Shown in pieces: positions 53,016 to 59,971 of a stretch of DNA of 64,000 nt. The notes below the pieces were generated by a model. That model was not told the DNA's origin and made no database searches. It worked only from the letters and a program-made list of their open reading frames with translations. The DNA is from an uncultured Clostridia bacterium (GTDB taxonomy: Bacteria > Bacillota > Clostridia > Christensenellales > UBA1242), in contig CALWEQ010000007.1 in NCBI GenBank assembly GCA_944377365.1, positions 1-64,000 on the forward strand. Direction: 5' to 3'. How positions within the stretch are numbered: position 1 is the first letter of the stretch; the number at the start of each line of letters is the position of its first letter. The position numbers were made by a program, and so were the translations under genes.

Positions 53016-53764
53016 TGCAAAAGATTAAAGAATATTTCGCGAATTTTAGTTTGCTAGATTGGGTGTTGTTGGCCTTTGCGTCGCTCTCAATCACGATATC
53101 ATCAATTTTATTAAAAAGTTCAGCTTTGACTATTGTTTGCAGTTTGACAGGAGTGATTTACGTCATATTATGGGCAAAGAGATATAAAATTGCCTTGATT
53201 TTTTGTTTAGTCTATGTCTCACTCTATATTTGGCAATCCGTCAACTATCAAAATTGGGGAGAAGTTATTCAAAGCGGTTTTTCATTAATTGTAGCTATTG
53301 TTTTAATCTTTTTGTGGCTTTTTGGGAAAAACAATGACAACAAAAAGCTTTTTTCTGCAACGCAAAAATTATGCTGGCAAGAATGGGTTGTTGTAAGTTT
53401 TGTGGGAATAGGAATAACTATTGGCTATTATTTTTTATTAAAAGAACTTAATACTCCAAGTTTGTATCTCGCGACTTCAAATTTATCTCTATTGACAATA
53501 TCTTTGTATTTTATGATTAGACGGCATTATGCTATGTTTTTGTTTTTTCTTTTGTCAAACCTTTTGCAAATTTTTATTTGGTTAAGGCCTGTTTTTACAG
53601 GTTCAAATATTGGAATTGAAAGCATACCATTGATTTTTTCATTTTTTACATTTTTGATTTCCAATGTTAGAGGATTTTTTGAATGGAGGAAAACTATGAA
53701 ATTTTCCAAAACAGAAATTAACGAAGAACTAAACAATGAAAAGAAACATAAAGGAGAAATTTAA
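53012..53764 (+). CDS. PnuC-like nicotinamide riboside/related transporter
   Basis: The protein has 250 residues with about seven transmembrane helices. The pattern VCSLTGVIYVILWAKRYK near the start and NLLQIFIWLRPVF near 185 fits the PnuC/SWEET-like vitamin transporters (NadR-associated), which move nicotinamide riboside or thiamine by facilitated diffusion. It ends with a charged tail (about 225-250). The start overlaps tsaD (ATGATG); no vitamin biosynthesis gene or riboswitch is near, so the substrate is open. Confidence 0.65.
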   Translation: MMQKIKEYFANFSLLDWVLLAFASLSITISSILLKSSALTIVCSLTGVIYVILWAKRYKIALIFCLVYVSLYIWQSVNYQNWGEVIQSGFSLIVAIVLIFLWLFGKNNDNKKLFSATQKLCWQEWVVVSFVGIGITIGYYFLLKELNTPSLYLATSNLSLLTISLYFMIRRHYAMFLFFLLSNLLQIFIWLRPVFTGSNIGIESIPLIFSFFTFLISNVRGFFEWRKTMKFSKTEINEELNNEKKHKGEI

Positions 53765-53767
53765 TTT

Positions 53768-54967
53768 ATGGAATTGTTGTCACCAGCAGGAAATTATGAA
53801 AAATTTTTGACTGCGCTCGCCTATGGTGCAGATGCAGTTTATTTGTCGGGGAAAGATTTTGGATTGCGTGCTTTTGCTGGAAATTTTTCTAATGCAGAAC
53901 TTAAAAAAGCATGTGCATATGCTCATAAATTAAATAAAAAGGTCTATGTGACAATTAATATTTTAACGCGTGACACAGATTACAAAGGCATAGAAAAATA
54001 TCTTGACTTTTTATTAAAAATTAATGTTGATGGCATAATTGTTTCTGACTTAGGTTTAATCGCTTATGTTAGAAAACATTTTCCTGATATTGATGTTCAT
54101 GTAAGCACACAAGCGAATGTAACAAATCTTCAAACGGCATTGTTTTTGGCTGAACTTGGAGTAAAGAGAATAGTGCTCGCAAGAGAACTTTCTCTTAAAG
54201 AGATTTCAAAAATAGCGAAAGCACTTGCTGGCAGAGTAGAGATTGAATGTTTTGTGCACGGAGCTATGTGCATGGCTTATTCAGGCAGATGTCTGTTGTC
54301 AAATTATCTTACGGGGAGAGATGCGAATAGGGGCGAATGTGTTCAAGCATGCAGATGGAAATATTTTATTAGAGAAGAAAGCAGACAAGATGAATTGGAA
54401 GTTGAAGAAGACGACAAAGGGACTTATATTTTAAATTCCAAAGATTTATGTATGATTAAATATCTTGACAAGTTGCAAAAAGCTGGAGTTGCATCTTTAA
54501 AGATTGAAGGCAGAATGAAATCTAGTTATTATGTTGCATGTGTTACAAATGCTTACCGCAAAGCAATCGACATGTTGCCAAAAAGAGCAGGTGAAGATTT
54601 TGTAAAGGAATTAGAAAAAACAAGCCATAGGCGTTTTACAACGGGTTTTTACTTTGATGAAGAGGACAGACAGTTTCGACAATCGTCATCACCTTTTCAA
54701 ACATATGAGTTTGTTGGTGTGGTAAAAAAATATAAAAATGGAAAAGTTTTTGTTGAACAGCGAAATTTTTTCAAAGAAGGAGATGTTTTAGAGATTTTAA
54801 GCCCAAGAGATGATGTTTTTAACAAAAAAATAGTTGTGAAGAATTTAAAAAATCAAGCTGGCGAAAAAATAGAAAAAGCCAACTCAGCGCAAATGAACAT
54901 ATCTTTTGATTGCGATTTAAAGCTTCAAAGAGGCGATATTTTGCGCAAGAAGTGTGTTAAAGAATAA
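53768..54967 (+). CDS. Peptidase U32 family protein
   Basis: The 399-residue protein has the U32 start MELLSPAGNYEKFLTALAYG and GADAVYLSGKDFGLRA. The family signature ECFVHGAMCMAYSGRCLLSN (about 157-176) and the second cysteine pair NRGECVQACRWKY follow. U32 proteins (YrrN/YrrO, RlhA types) are linked to 23S rRNA or tRNA hydroxylation and cysteine-dependent activities; despite the name, protease action is not proven for all. The start ATG 53768 follows AAAGGAG, 3 nt after the PnuC-like gene. It is the last host gene before the integrated element. Confidence 0.92.
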   Translation: MELLSPAGNYEKFLTALAYGADAVYLSGKDFGLRAFAGNFSNAELKKACAYAHKLNKKVYVTINILTRDTDYKGIEKYLDFLLKINVDGIIVSDLGLIAYVRKHFPDIDVHVSTQANVTNLQTALFLAELGVKRIVLARELSLKEISKIAKALAGRVEIECFVHGAMCMAYSGRCLLSNYLTGRDANRGECVQACRWKYFIREESRQDELEVEEDDKGTYILNSKDLCMIKYLDKLQKAGVASLKIEGRMKSSYYVACVTNAYRKAIDMLPKRAGEDFVKELEKTSHRRFTTGFYFDEEDRQFRQSSSPFQTYEFVGVVKKYKNGKVFVEQRNFFKEGDVLEILSPRDDVFNKKIVVKNLKNQAGEKIEKANSAQMNISFDCDLKLQRGDILRKKCVKE

Positions 54968-55145
54968 AAAATTAAATCAAAAAAAACTTTTTAACTTTTA
55001 ACTATTTTAAATGAGTTTAATTTATCTAATTTAGAAAATAAGGTTAATTTAAGACACATAACATAAAAAGCAAAAGTGAGCTTATTTAGAAAAAGTCCAC
55101 TTTTATTAAAAGTAAAAACTATCAAGTAAAAAATGATTTGTGATT

Positions 55146-55220
55146 TGGTGTTCCCAACAGGACTCGAACCTGTGACTAGCCCTTAGGAGAACTCACTCTA
55201 CCTGAGGGGCTTGAACAAAC
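55146..55220 (-). pseudogene. Decayed tRNA-Arg(CCU)-like sequence, possible att site
   Basis: On the minus strand the 3' half reads CTCCTAAGGG..., then a good T arm (ACAGGTTCGAGTCCTGT), acceptor TGGGAAC, and ACCA. The block CTTAGGAG (55182-55189) lies 36 nt from the TGG, exactly as in the intact tRNA-Arg (61531-61538 from 61495). The 5' half does not pair into a proper acceptor or anticodon stem. Either the integrated element displaced this 3' half on insertion, or it is an independently decaying tRNA. The 180 bp before it hold nothing recognisable. Confidence 0.5.
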
Positions 55221-55392
55221 CTTGTATTATCTTACATTTTGTTTAATAGTTTTTGTGTGTTGACTGGTTGTTTTTGCGATTGCTTTCAATAACTTTTGTA
55301 TCTTGCAATAATTTTCATAAATAACTATTGATAAATTATTGATAAAATAGTATTTGTCCTTTTAAAAATTAAAATAAAAAGGAGCAAAAGTT

Positions 55393-55869
55393 ATGAATAA
55401 TCAACAAATTAAAACCACACAAGAAATGAAACTACCACACGAGCAAGCAAGGGATTTGTTTATGTCAATACAAAAACAAAGCGGAGCAGCAATAAAGCCC
55501 ATTGGAGTGTTTCAGTTCTTTTATAACTATATCGCAACTATTTCAAAAAGCAAAATGAATAGAGTAAAAGCAAGAAATATTGCAGATGTTTATTGCGTAT
55601 TACAAAATGAATTCTTTATCACAAATGGCAGCAAAAAACCACACGAATGGTTTTATATGACACAATCTCGCTGGGATAAATATGGACTTGGTCGAAAGGC
55701 AATTCAAAATAGTGTAAAGTTTTTAAGTGATAATATGTTTATTGAAACCACTTTAAGAACACACCCATATATTCCACAAAATAAACTTAGATGGTATAAA
55801 ATAGATTTAAAATGGCTTGAATTCATTGCCAACTATGCAGAAAGCAACAATACAAAAAATTGGCGGTAG
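55393..55869 (+). CDS. Winged-helix protein, replication-initiator-like
   Basis: The protein has 158 residues. Residues about 90-150 read like a winged helix used in phage or plasmid replication proteins: WFYMTQSRWDKYGLGRKAIQ, then SVKFLSDNMFIETTLRTHP and LRWYKIDLKWLEF. The ribosome binding site AAAAAGGAGC precedes ATG 55393. It is the first gene of the integrated element and lies beside a palindrome-rich noncoding zone. DNA binding is likely; initiation of replication is possible but not shown. Confidence 0.6.
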   Translation: MNNQQIKTTQEMKLPHEQARDLFMSIQKQSGAAIKPIGVFQFFYNYIATISKSKMNRVKARNIADVYCVLQNEFFITNGSKKPHEWFYMTQSRWDKYGLGRKAIQNSVKFLSDNMFIETTLRTHPYIPQNKLRWYKIDLKWLEFIANYAESNNTKNWR

Positions 55870-56230
55870 CAACAAGGAGCAAGAAACTTATTATAAGGGT
55901 ATAGTTATTATTTGCACGCTACTTGTAGACACCTAGCATACAAAAGATTATTATATGCACCTTGTAAGTAAAACAAGGTGCATAAAGAAAGAGATAAAAA
56001 AGAGAAGTAATTACTTGCAAGCCTCTTGTTGAAAACAAGGGGCTTCTATACTTCATCTATATGTTGTCTATACTAGTTAGAACTACAGATTTACTCGTTG
56101 CCACCCTTTTGCAACAACAAAATATATAATTTTAATATATTTATCTACTAGTTTATGCTACTACAGTTGAACTACAGATTTAAAAAAGCTATAGTTTTCT
56201 AAAAGTCTTTGTATTATTTTTGTCACAAAG
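55870..56230. other. Noncoding region with two strong hairpins, a palindrome and a direct repeat
   Basis: A 10-bp perfect stem TGCACCTTGT/ACAAGGTGCA (55956-55982), a 12-bp palindrome AAGTAATTACTT (56005-56016) and a 12-bp stem with one G-U pair (56019-56030 with 56034-56045) fall within 90 nt. The sequence GAACTACAGATTTA repeats at 56080-56093 and 56169-56182. No open frame is present. It could be an origin, a transfer or packaging signal, or small RNAs. Confidence 0.5.
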
Positions 56231-56259
56231 CTGCCTTTGATTGACATTTTTGTAAAATT
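56231..56259 (+). promoter_or_regulatory. Promoter of the two-gene unit
   Basis: TTGACA (56231-56236), a 17-bp spacer and TAAAAT (56254-56259), ahead of a GTGAGG ribosome binding site. Confidence 0.7.
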
Positions 56260-56294
56260 ATGTTAAAATAATAAAAAATATTAGTGAGGTAAAT

Positions 56295-57239
56295 ATGGCT
56301 GATTTTAAAATGAGCGTAAAAATTGGAGAAATTGAACTTAAGCTTGAAGGCGAATATGAAGATGTTGTAAAGGTATTTGCTGATGTTAAAGAGAGTGGAA
56401 TTGGGAAATTAAATCTCTATGGCGAAAATGTGCCACAAAACAGAAATATTATTTCTCAACCACAAATTGAAACTAATCAACCGCTTCAAATTGAAATGAC
56501 TAATAATGAAAACCAAGAAAATTCCGTATCTTTACAAGAAAACAATGACATTCCAAGTCTTGAAGAGATTAAAATCAAAGATATGCCAAAAGGTGAAGTT
56601 GAATGGATTTTGGTTTACTCTTCTTTTGCAAGTGATTTTGGAAGTAAAGAATTTGCAAAAACAGATATAGTGAGTTTATATAAAGATAATGGCAGGTATA
56701 GTGGAGGAAATAGAGCAAATTTTTCTACAAATTTAAAGAAAGCCATTTCACCATATAATTATATCAAACCCATCACAAAAGAAACTTATATATTAACTGA
56801 AACAGGAAAACAACATTTTAAAAATTTGATTTCTGGTAAAAGAGATTTAACGAAAGTAAAACAGAAGCGAACCAAAACAAAAATTAATCCTAATATCACA
56901 TCTTGTAAAATAATAGATTTAGGATTGTCAACAGAAGAAATTGGTTTATTAAAGCAGAATTATGAAGAAAATAAAGATAAACTAACAACTGGAGTAAATA
57001 AAACATTGTATTTTATTTATTGGCTAAAAAAACATAAAAATGTACAAGAAGTAGAAGCAAATACTATTTACTCATTACAAAGGATTGTGTCAGATACTAA
57101 ATTATTTGATATCCCACAAACTTTTAAAAATATGTCAAGACGAAACGGCTTTCTTACTCAATCCGCTGAACATAAAAACAAATATTCTTTAAACGCACCA
57201 GGCGAAGCACACTTATTGGGTAAAATACTTAAGGCGTAA
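56295..57239 (+). CDS. Tandem winged-helix-like protein of unknown function
   Basis: The protein has 314 residues. A short beta-rich head (KIGEIELKLEGEYEDVVKVF, about 8-28) and a glutamine/asparagine-rich linker precede a helical domain (about 100-180: ILVYSSFASDFGSKEFAKTD, YSGGNRANFSTNLKKAISPY, ILTETGKQHFKNL). That domain looks like a winged helix, and a second, similar unit is at about 205-310 (IYWLKKHKNVQEVEANTIYS, KNMSRRNGFLTQS, YSLNAPGEAHLL). The head motif resembles regulators or sensors found in front of other accessory proteins. The next gene starts 2 nt on and shares such a helical unit, so the two form one system. Function unknown; a defence or element-control role is a guess. Confidence 0.6.
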   Translation: MADFKMSVKIGEIELKLEGEYEDVVKVFADVKESGIGKLNLYGENVPQNRNIISQPQIETNQPLQIEMTNNENQENSVSLQENNDIPSLEEIKIKDMPKGEVEWILVYSSFASDFGSKEFAKTDIVSLYKDNGRYSGGNRANFSTNLKKAISPYNYIKPITKETYILTETGKQHFKNLISGKRDLTKVKQKRTKTKINPNITSCKIIDLGLSTEEIGLLKQNYEENKDKLTTGVNKTLYFIYWLKKHKNVQEVEANTIYSLQRIVSDTKLFDIPQTFKNMSRRNGFLTQSAEHKNKYSLNAPGEAHLLGKILKA

Positions 57240-57241
57240 AT

Positions 57242-57988
57242 ATGGAAGAATTAATAGCATTTTATAAAAAAATACCAAATTATAAGGAGTTAAAACCTAG
57301 TGAATTAATTCCCTATTTTGCTTATTATGTAGAAAATGAAAATGGAATTATTACTGCTAAGGATATATTGAAGTGTTTTGAAAAATTAACACTCCCTAAT
57401 TATTCTGGCGTAAGCACTTATTTAACAAGGCAATCGGATAAAAAAACTGGGAAATTTATAAAGCAAAAGACAGGATATAAACTTAATCGCATTTATAAAG
57501 AAGAAATTGCTTCTTCTCTAAATGAAGTGGTGGACGTCCCACTGACGACAAATTTTTTTGATGTAAATTTATTAAATAATACTCAATATTACTTAATCAA
57601 CACGGCTTCTCAAATGTGCAAATGTTATGATTCGGGTTTGTATGATGCAAGTCTTGTTCTAATGAGAAAATTATTGGAAACATTGATTGTTGAAACCTTT
57701 GAGAGGTTTGGAATAGAAGATACTATTAAAGACACGAACGGTAATTATAAATTTTTAAGTGAACTTATCCCTGCTTTTTTAAACAGTAAAAAATGGACAG
57801 CTAGCAGAAATATTAAAAGCAGTATGGATAAAATTAAAAAGTATGGGGATTTAAGCGCTCATAATAGAAGATTTATAGCTCATAAATCAGTGTTAGATGA
57901 TGTAAAATTTGAGTTAGGACAGGCTGTTCTAGAAATAGTATTATTAATTGATTATCCTAATTGGGTAATAGATAAGAAAACAAAGTAG
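57242..57988 (+). CDS. DUF4145/HEPN-like protein with winged-helix head
   Basis: The protein has 248 residues. Residues 1-85 resemble the helical units of the preceding protein (SELIPYFAYYVENENGIITA, LPNYSGVSTYLTRQSDKKTG). Residues about 120-240 look like the DUF4145/HEPN-type helical bundle: YDASLVLMRKLLETLIVETF and KKYGDLSAHNRRFIAHKSVL. HEPN-like proteins in accessory regions are often RNases or toxins, but no clean RxxxxxH motif is seen (it reads SAHNRRF). It follows the previous gene by 2 nt, ends inside a terminator stem, and shares its promoter. Confidence 0.6.
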   Translation: MEELIAFYKKIPNYKELKPSELIPYFAYYVENENGIITAKDILKCFEKLTLPNYSGVSTYLTRQSDKKTGKFIKQKTGYKLNRIYKEEIASSLNEVVDVPLTTNFFDVNLLNNTQYYLINTASQMCKCYDSGLYDASLVLMRKLLETLIVETFERFGIEDTIKDTNGNYKFLSELIPAFLNSKKWTASRNIKSSMDKIKKYGDLSAHNRRFIAHKSVLDDVKFELGQAVLEIVLLIDYPNWVIDKKTK

Positions 57989-58010
57989 CCAAATGAAAGC
58001 TACTTTTATT
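57982..58010 (+). terminator. Terminator of the two-gene unit
   Basis: AAAGTAGC (57982-57989) pairs with GCTACTTT (57999-58006), followed by a T-rich tail. The stop codon TAG of the preceding gene lies within the left arm. Confidence 0.75.
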
Positions 58011-58022
58011 TTTTGATTTCTT

Positions 58023-58051
58023 TTGACATAATTATAAAAAAGTGCTATCAT
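58023..58051 (+). promoter_or_regulatory. Promoter of the hairpin leader RNA
   Basis: TTGACA (58023-58028), a 17-bp spacer and TATCAT (58046-58051). The predicted start near 58056-58058 falls on the first bases of the 17-bp hairpin. Confidence 0.75.
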
Positions 58052-58054
58052 AAA

Positions 58055-58152
58055 GTTGCGACACAATTGAATAATTTATACCCAAAGAGTGAAAGATTTT
58101 TTGCTATTCATACAAATTCTTCCACACCCTTTGGGTTCAATTGTGTCGCAAC
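58055..58152 (+). ncRNA. Long perfect hairpin RNA leader, possible new regulatory RNA
   Basis: GTTGCGACACAATTGAA (58055-58071) is the exact reverse complement of 58136-58152, giving a 17-bp perfect stem. Inside, CCCAAAG (58081-58087) pairs with CTTTGGG (58129-58135), leaving a 9-nt bulge on the left and a large AT-rich loop (58092-58122). No T tract follows, so it is not a terminator. It begins at a consensus promoter and continues into the GIY-YIG gene, so it is either the structured 5' leader of that mRNA or the precursor of a small RNA. No Rfam family is recognised. Confidence 0.6.
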
Positions 58153-58154
58153 AA

Positions 58155-58200
58155 TTGGAAGGTTTGTTCTGGATAGACTGTGCCTTCCTTAATTGGAGGG
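58155..58200 (+). promoter_or_regulatory. Alternative hairpins controlling the GIY-YIG ribosome binding site
   Basis: CCTTCC (58183-58188) can pair with an upstream GGAAGG (about 58157-58162) or with the ribosome binding site GGAGGG (58195-58200), in the stem GTGCCTTCC/GGAGGGCAC (58180-58188, 58192 loop, 58195-58203). The two structures exclude each other, so the leader has the parts of a translational switch. Confidence 0.5.
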
Positions 58201-58212
58201 CACTTTTATTTT

Positions 58213-58869
58213 ATGGAAAAGAAAGGTTTTGTTTATATTTTAACCAACCCTTGTTTTAAAGAAAATTGGGTAAAGATTGGACAAACAGACAATTTAGATA
58301 GAAGAATTTGGGAACTTTCACAAGCAACAGGAATTCCCTTGCCCTTTGAAATGTATGCCGTATTAAAAACTGCTAAATATAAACAAGCAGAACATATGAT
58401 ACATAGACTTATTGGTAAACTTGCACCTGATAAACGCATAAACCCCAAAAGAGAATTTTTTAATATTGAGCCAGAAGATGCGGTTTCAATTATGAAAGAT
58501 ATTGCAAGTCTTATTGATGATGCTGAAATTATTTACAATGAAAAAATAACTACTGAAATAACAACGGAAAAACAACACGGAAAGAAAGCTCCACGGAAAA
58601 CTTTTTATAGTATGGACATAAAAAATGGAGACATTATAGAATTCACGCTTGACCCAAAATACAAAGCAACAGTATGCGGAGAAAGAACAGTAATGTTTGA
58701 GAACAAAGAATACTTTTTAACACCTCTTGGAATTTTGCTATTACAAAGAATTGGGCACAGCGAAGAACAAGCAAGACAACTTGGAAGCGGTTTTGGAGTT
58801 TTCAAATTTGATAGCCAAGACGACAACCTTTATGACCGTTGGGAAAGGCTAAACGGAAACAAATATTAA
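58213..58869 (+). CDS. GIY-YIG nuclease domain protein (T5orf172-like)
   Basis: The protein has 218 residues. It starts with the GIY-YIG head GFVYILTNPCFKENWVKIGQ followed by TDNLDRRIWELSQATGIPLP (near residues 4-44), so V-Y-I and V-K-I-G replace the classical GIY and YIG. An H..R block (AEHMIHRLIG) and conserved FNIEPEDA follow. The C-terminal part (about 115-218) carries a separate domain (FYSMDIKNGDIIEFTLDPKY). These nucleases cut DNA in mobile elements. The ATG 58213 lies 12 nt after GGAGGG. An in-frame GTG at 58180 is in the hairpin and rejected. Confidence 0.8.
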   Translation: MEKKGFVYILTNPCFKENWVKIGQTDNLDRRIWELSQATGIPLPFEMYAVLKTAKYKQAEHMIHRLIGKLAPDKRINPKREFFNIEPEDAVSIMKDIASLIDDAEIIYNEKITTEITTEKQHGKKAPRKTFYSMDIKNGDIIEFTLDPKYKATVCGERTVMFENKEYFLTPLGILLLQRIGHSEEQARQLGSGFGVFKFDSQDDNLYDRWERLNGNKY

Positions 58870-59004
58870 GCAATTTATCGTTTGCCCTCGTTGCTTTATG
58901 GTTGCTTACTTGATTTGTATCAACTCAATAAAACATACCATAAAAAGAAGAAGACACCGCCAAGCAAAGATTTGAGAAAGCAAAAAGAGTTTAGATCGCA
59001 AGGC

Positions 59005-59033
59005 TTTACATCCGTATTTTGCTTTAATATAAT
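59005..59033 (+). promoter_or_regulatory. Promoter of the small membrane protein
   Basis: TTTACA (59005-59010), a 17-bp spacer and TATAAT (59028-59033). The 130 bp before it hold nothing recognisable. Confidence 0.65.
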
Positions 59034-59060
59034 CATTTCAAATTAAAAGGAGGTAAAAAT

Positions 59061-59300
59061 ATGAAATGGGTCAATCTTTCACAAATGATTTTGCTAATTT
59101 TGTTTGTTATCACAGTGGCAAGCAGTGTGAATAGCGAAAGTATAGGAAACAAAACCCTACTTGCTTTTGACACAGCAGTTGTTCCTATTTTAGCAGTCAT
59201 TATTATTGCTTCACTTGTCCTGTCAATTGTAATGTTTGTTATGCAAGTTAAGAAAAACAAAAAGCAAAAGCAAGAAGAAAAAACGAACGAAGAAAAGTAA
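59061..59300 (+). CDS. Small two-TM membrane protein of the element
   Basis: The protein has 79 residues. Two hydrophobic helices (about 6-24, LILFVITVASSV region, and 38-62, VVPILAVIIIASLVLSIVMFV) are followed by a basic, charged tail (KKNKKQKQEEKTNEEK). AAAAGGAGG precedes ATG 59061 and a promoter lies upstream. Small membrane proteins of this type occur in many integrated elements, as holin-like, immunity or stress proteins; no function can be assigned. Confidence 0.65.
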   Translation: MKWVNLSQMILLILFVITVASSVNSESIGNKTLLAFDTAVVPILAVIIIASLVLSIVMFVMQVKKNKKQKQEEKTNEEK

Positions 59301-59412
59301 AAAAGTTTTGATTTTTTAGGTCGCTGCACTTTACTTTGTATAATGCTTATACTACAATATTGATATGAAACAAGCAATTCCACCAAAGATAGATTTTTTA
59401 ATAAAAATGCCG

Positions 59413-59442
59413 AAAGACACTCTCAAAAAGGGTGTCTTTTTT
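59413..59442 (+). terminator. Terminator before the xis promoter
   Basis: AAAGACAC (59413-59420) pairs with GTGTCTTT (59432-59439), with a short loop and a T-rich tail. Confidence 0.8.
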
Positions 59443-59480
59443 AGTTTTCAAAAAAAATTTAAAAATCTTTATCAAAATGA

Positions 59481-59508
59481 TTGCTTTTTGTTAAAAATGT
59501 GCTATAAT
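59481..59508 (+). promoter_or_regulatory. xis-int promoter
   Basis: TTGCTT (59481-59486), a 16-bp spacer and TATAAT (59503-59508). A leader of almost 190 nt follows before the xis start. Confidence 0.65.
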
Positions 59509-59575
59509 ACTTTCAACGTTAGCAAAGCCAACAGGCAGCTTCAGTTTTTAATAAATAGCATCAGCACAGTCAACA

Positions 59576-59645
59576 GACAGCTAAAGCACGTATTTAATAT
59601 TTTTATAGTATTTAAATCGAAAGCTTTTAGCTGTCTTTTTCTTTC
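59576..59645 (+). terminator. Attenuator-like terminator in the xis-int leader
   Basis: GACAGCTAAAG (59576-59586) pairs with CTTTTAGCTGTC (59624-59635), followed by TTTTTCTTTC. Just upstream, CAACAGGCAGCTTCAG (59530-59545) resembles CAACAGACAGCTAAAG (59571-59586), so an alternative fold may compete with the terminator. The arrangement suggests controlled read-through into xis and int. Confidence 0.6.
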
Positions 59646-59703
59646 GTGCGTGAGTGCAACCAAAAAGAAGCCCAAATTAAATTTAAAAGGAGGGTTTCTT
59701 TTT

Positions 59704-59970
59704 ATGCGTTCATTTATAGATTCAACCATAAGGAAACAAAACGAAACACAAAATTGCGATACTCAAAAGATAAGTGAAAATTCTGCAAGATATAGAACAG
59801 TCAATGCAACAATAAAAGAATTAAAAGAGATAGATCCAAACACTTGTATTTCTACCTATTTTATTCGTTGTCTTTGTAATTCTAAAAAAGTTCTTTCTCT
59901 AACTGCTGGGAACAAAGTTTTAGTCAACTTTGATGACCTTCTAAACTATTTACAAAAAGGAGAAAGATAA
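59704..59970 (+). CDS. Excisionase-like DNA-binding protein
   Basis: The protein has 88 residues. The C-terminal half (KELKEIDPNTCISTYFIRCL, then LTAGNKVLVNFDDLLNYLQK) matches the winged-helix pattern of excisionase-type proteins that sit before tyrosine integrases in Firmicutes elements. The start ATG 59704 follows AGGAGG at 59689-59695; longer in-frame starts upstream overlap the attenuator and are rejected. int follows 1 nt after its stop. It would direct recombination toward excision. Confidence 0.75.
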   Translation: MRSFIDSTIRKQNETQNCDTQKISENSARYRTVNATIKELKEIDPNTCISTYFIRCLCNSKKVLSLTAGNKVLVNFDDLLNYLQKGER

Positions 59971-59971
59971 T

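Noticed and set aside
58055-58152. Retron or MITE
   Set aside because: No reverse transcriptase is present in the window for a retron, and there is no target-site duplication around the inverted repeat.
59365-59703. N-terminal extension of the xis gene from 59365
   Set aside because: It would cross a terminator, a promoter and an attenuator. The ATG 59704 with AGGAGG is preferred.
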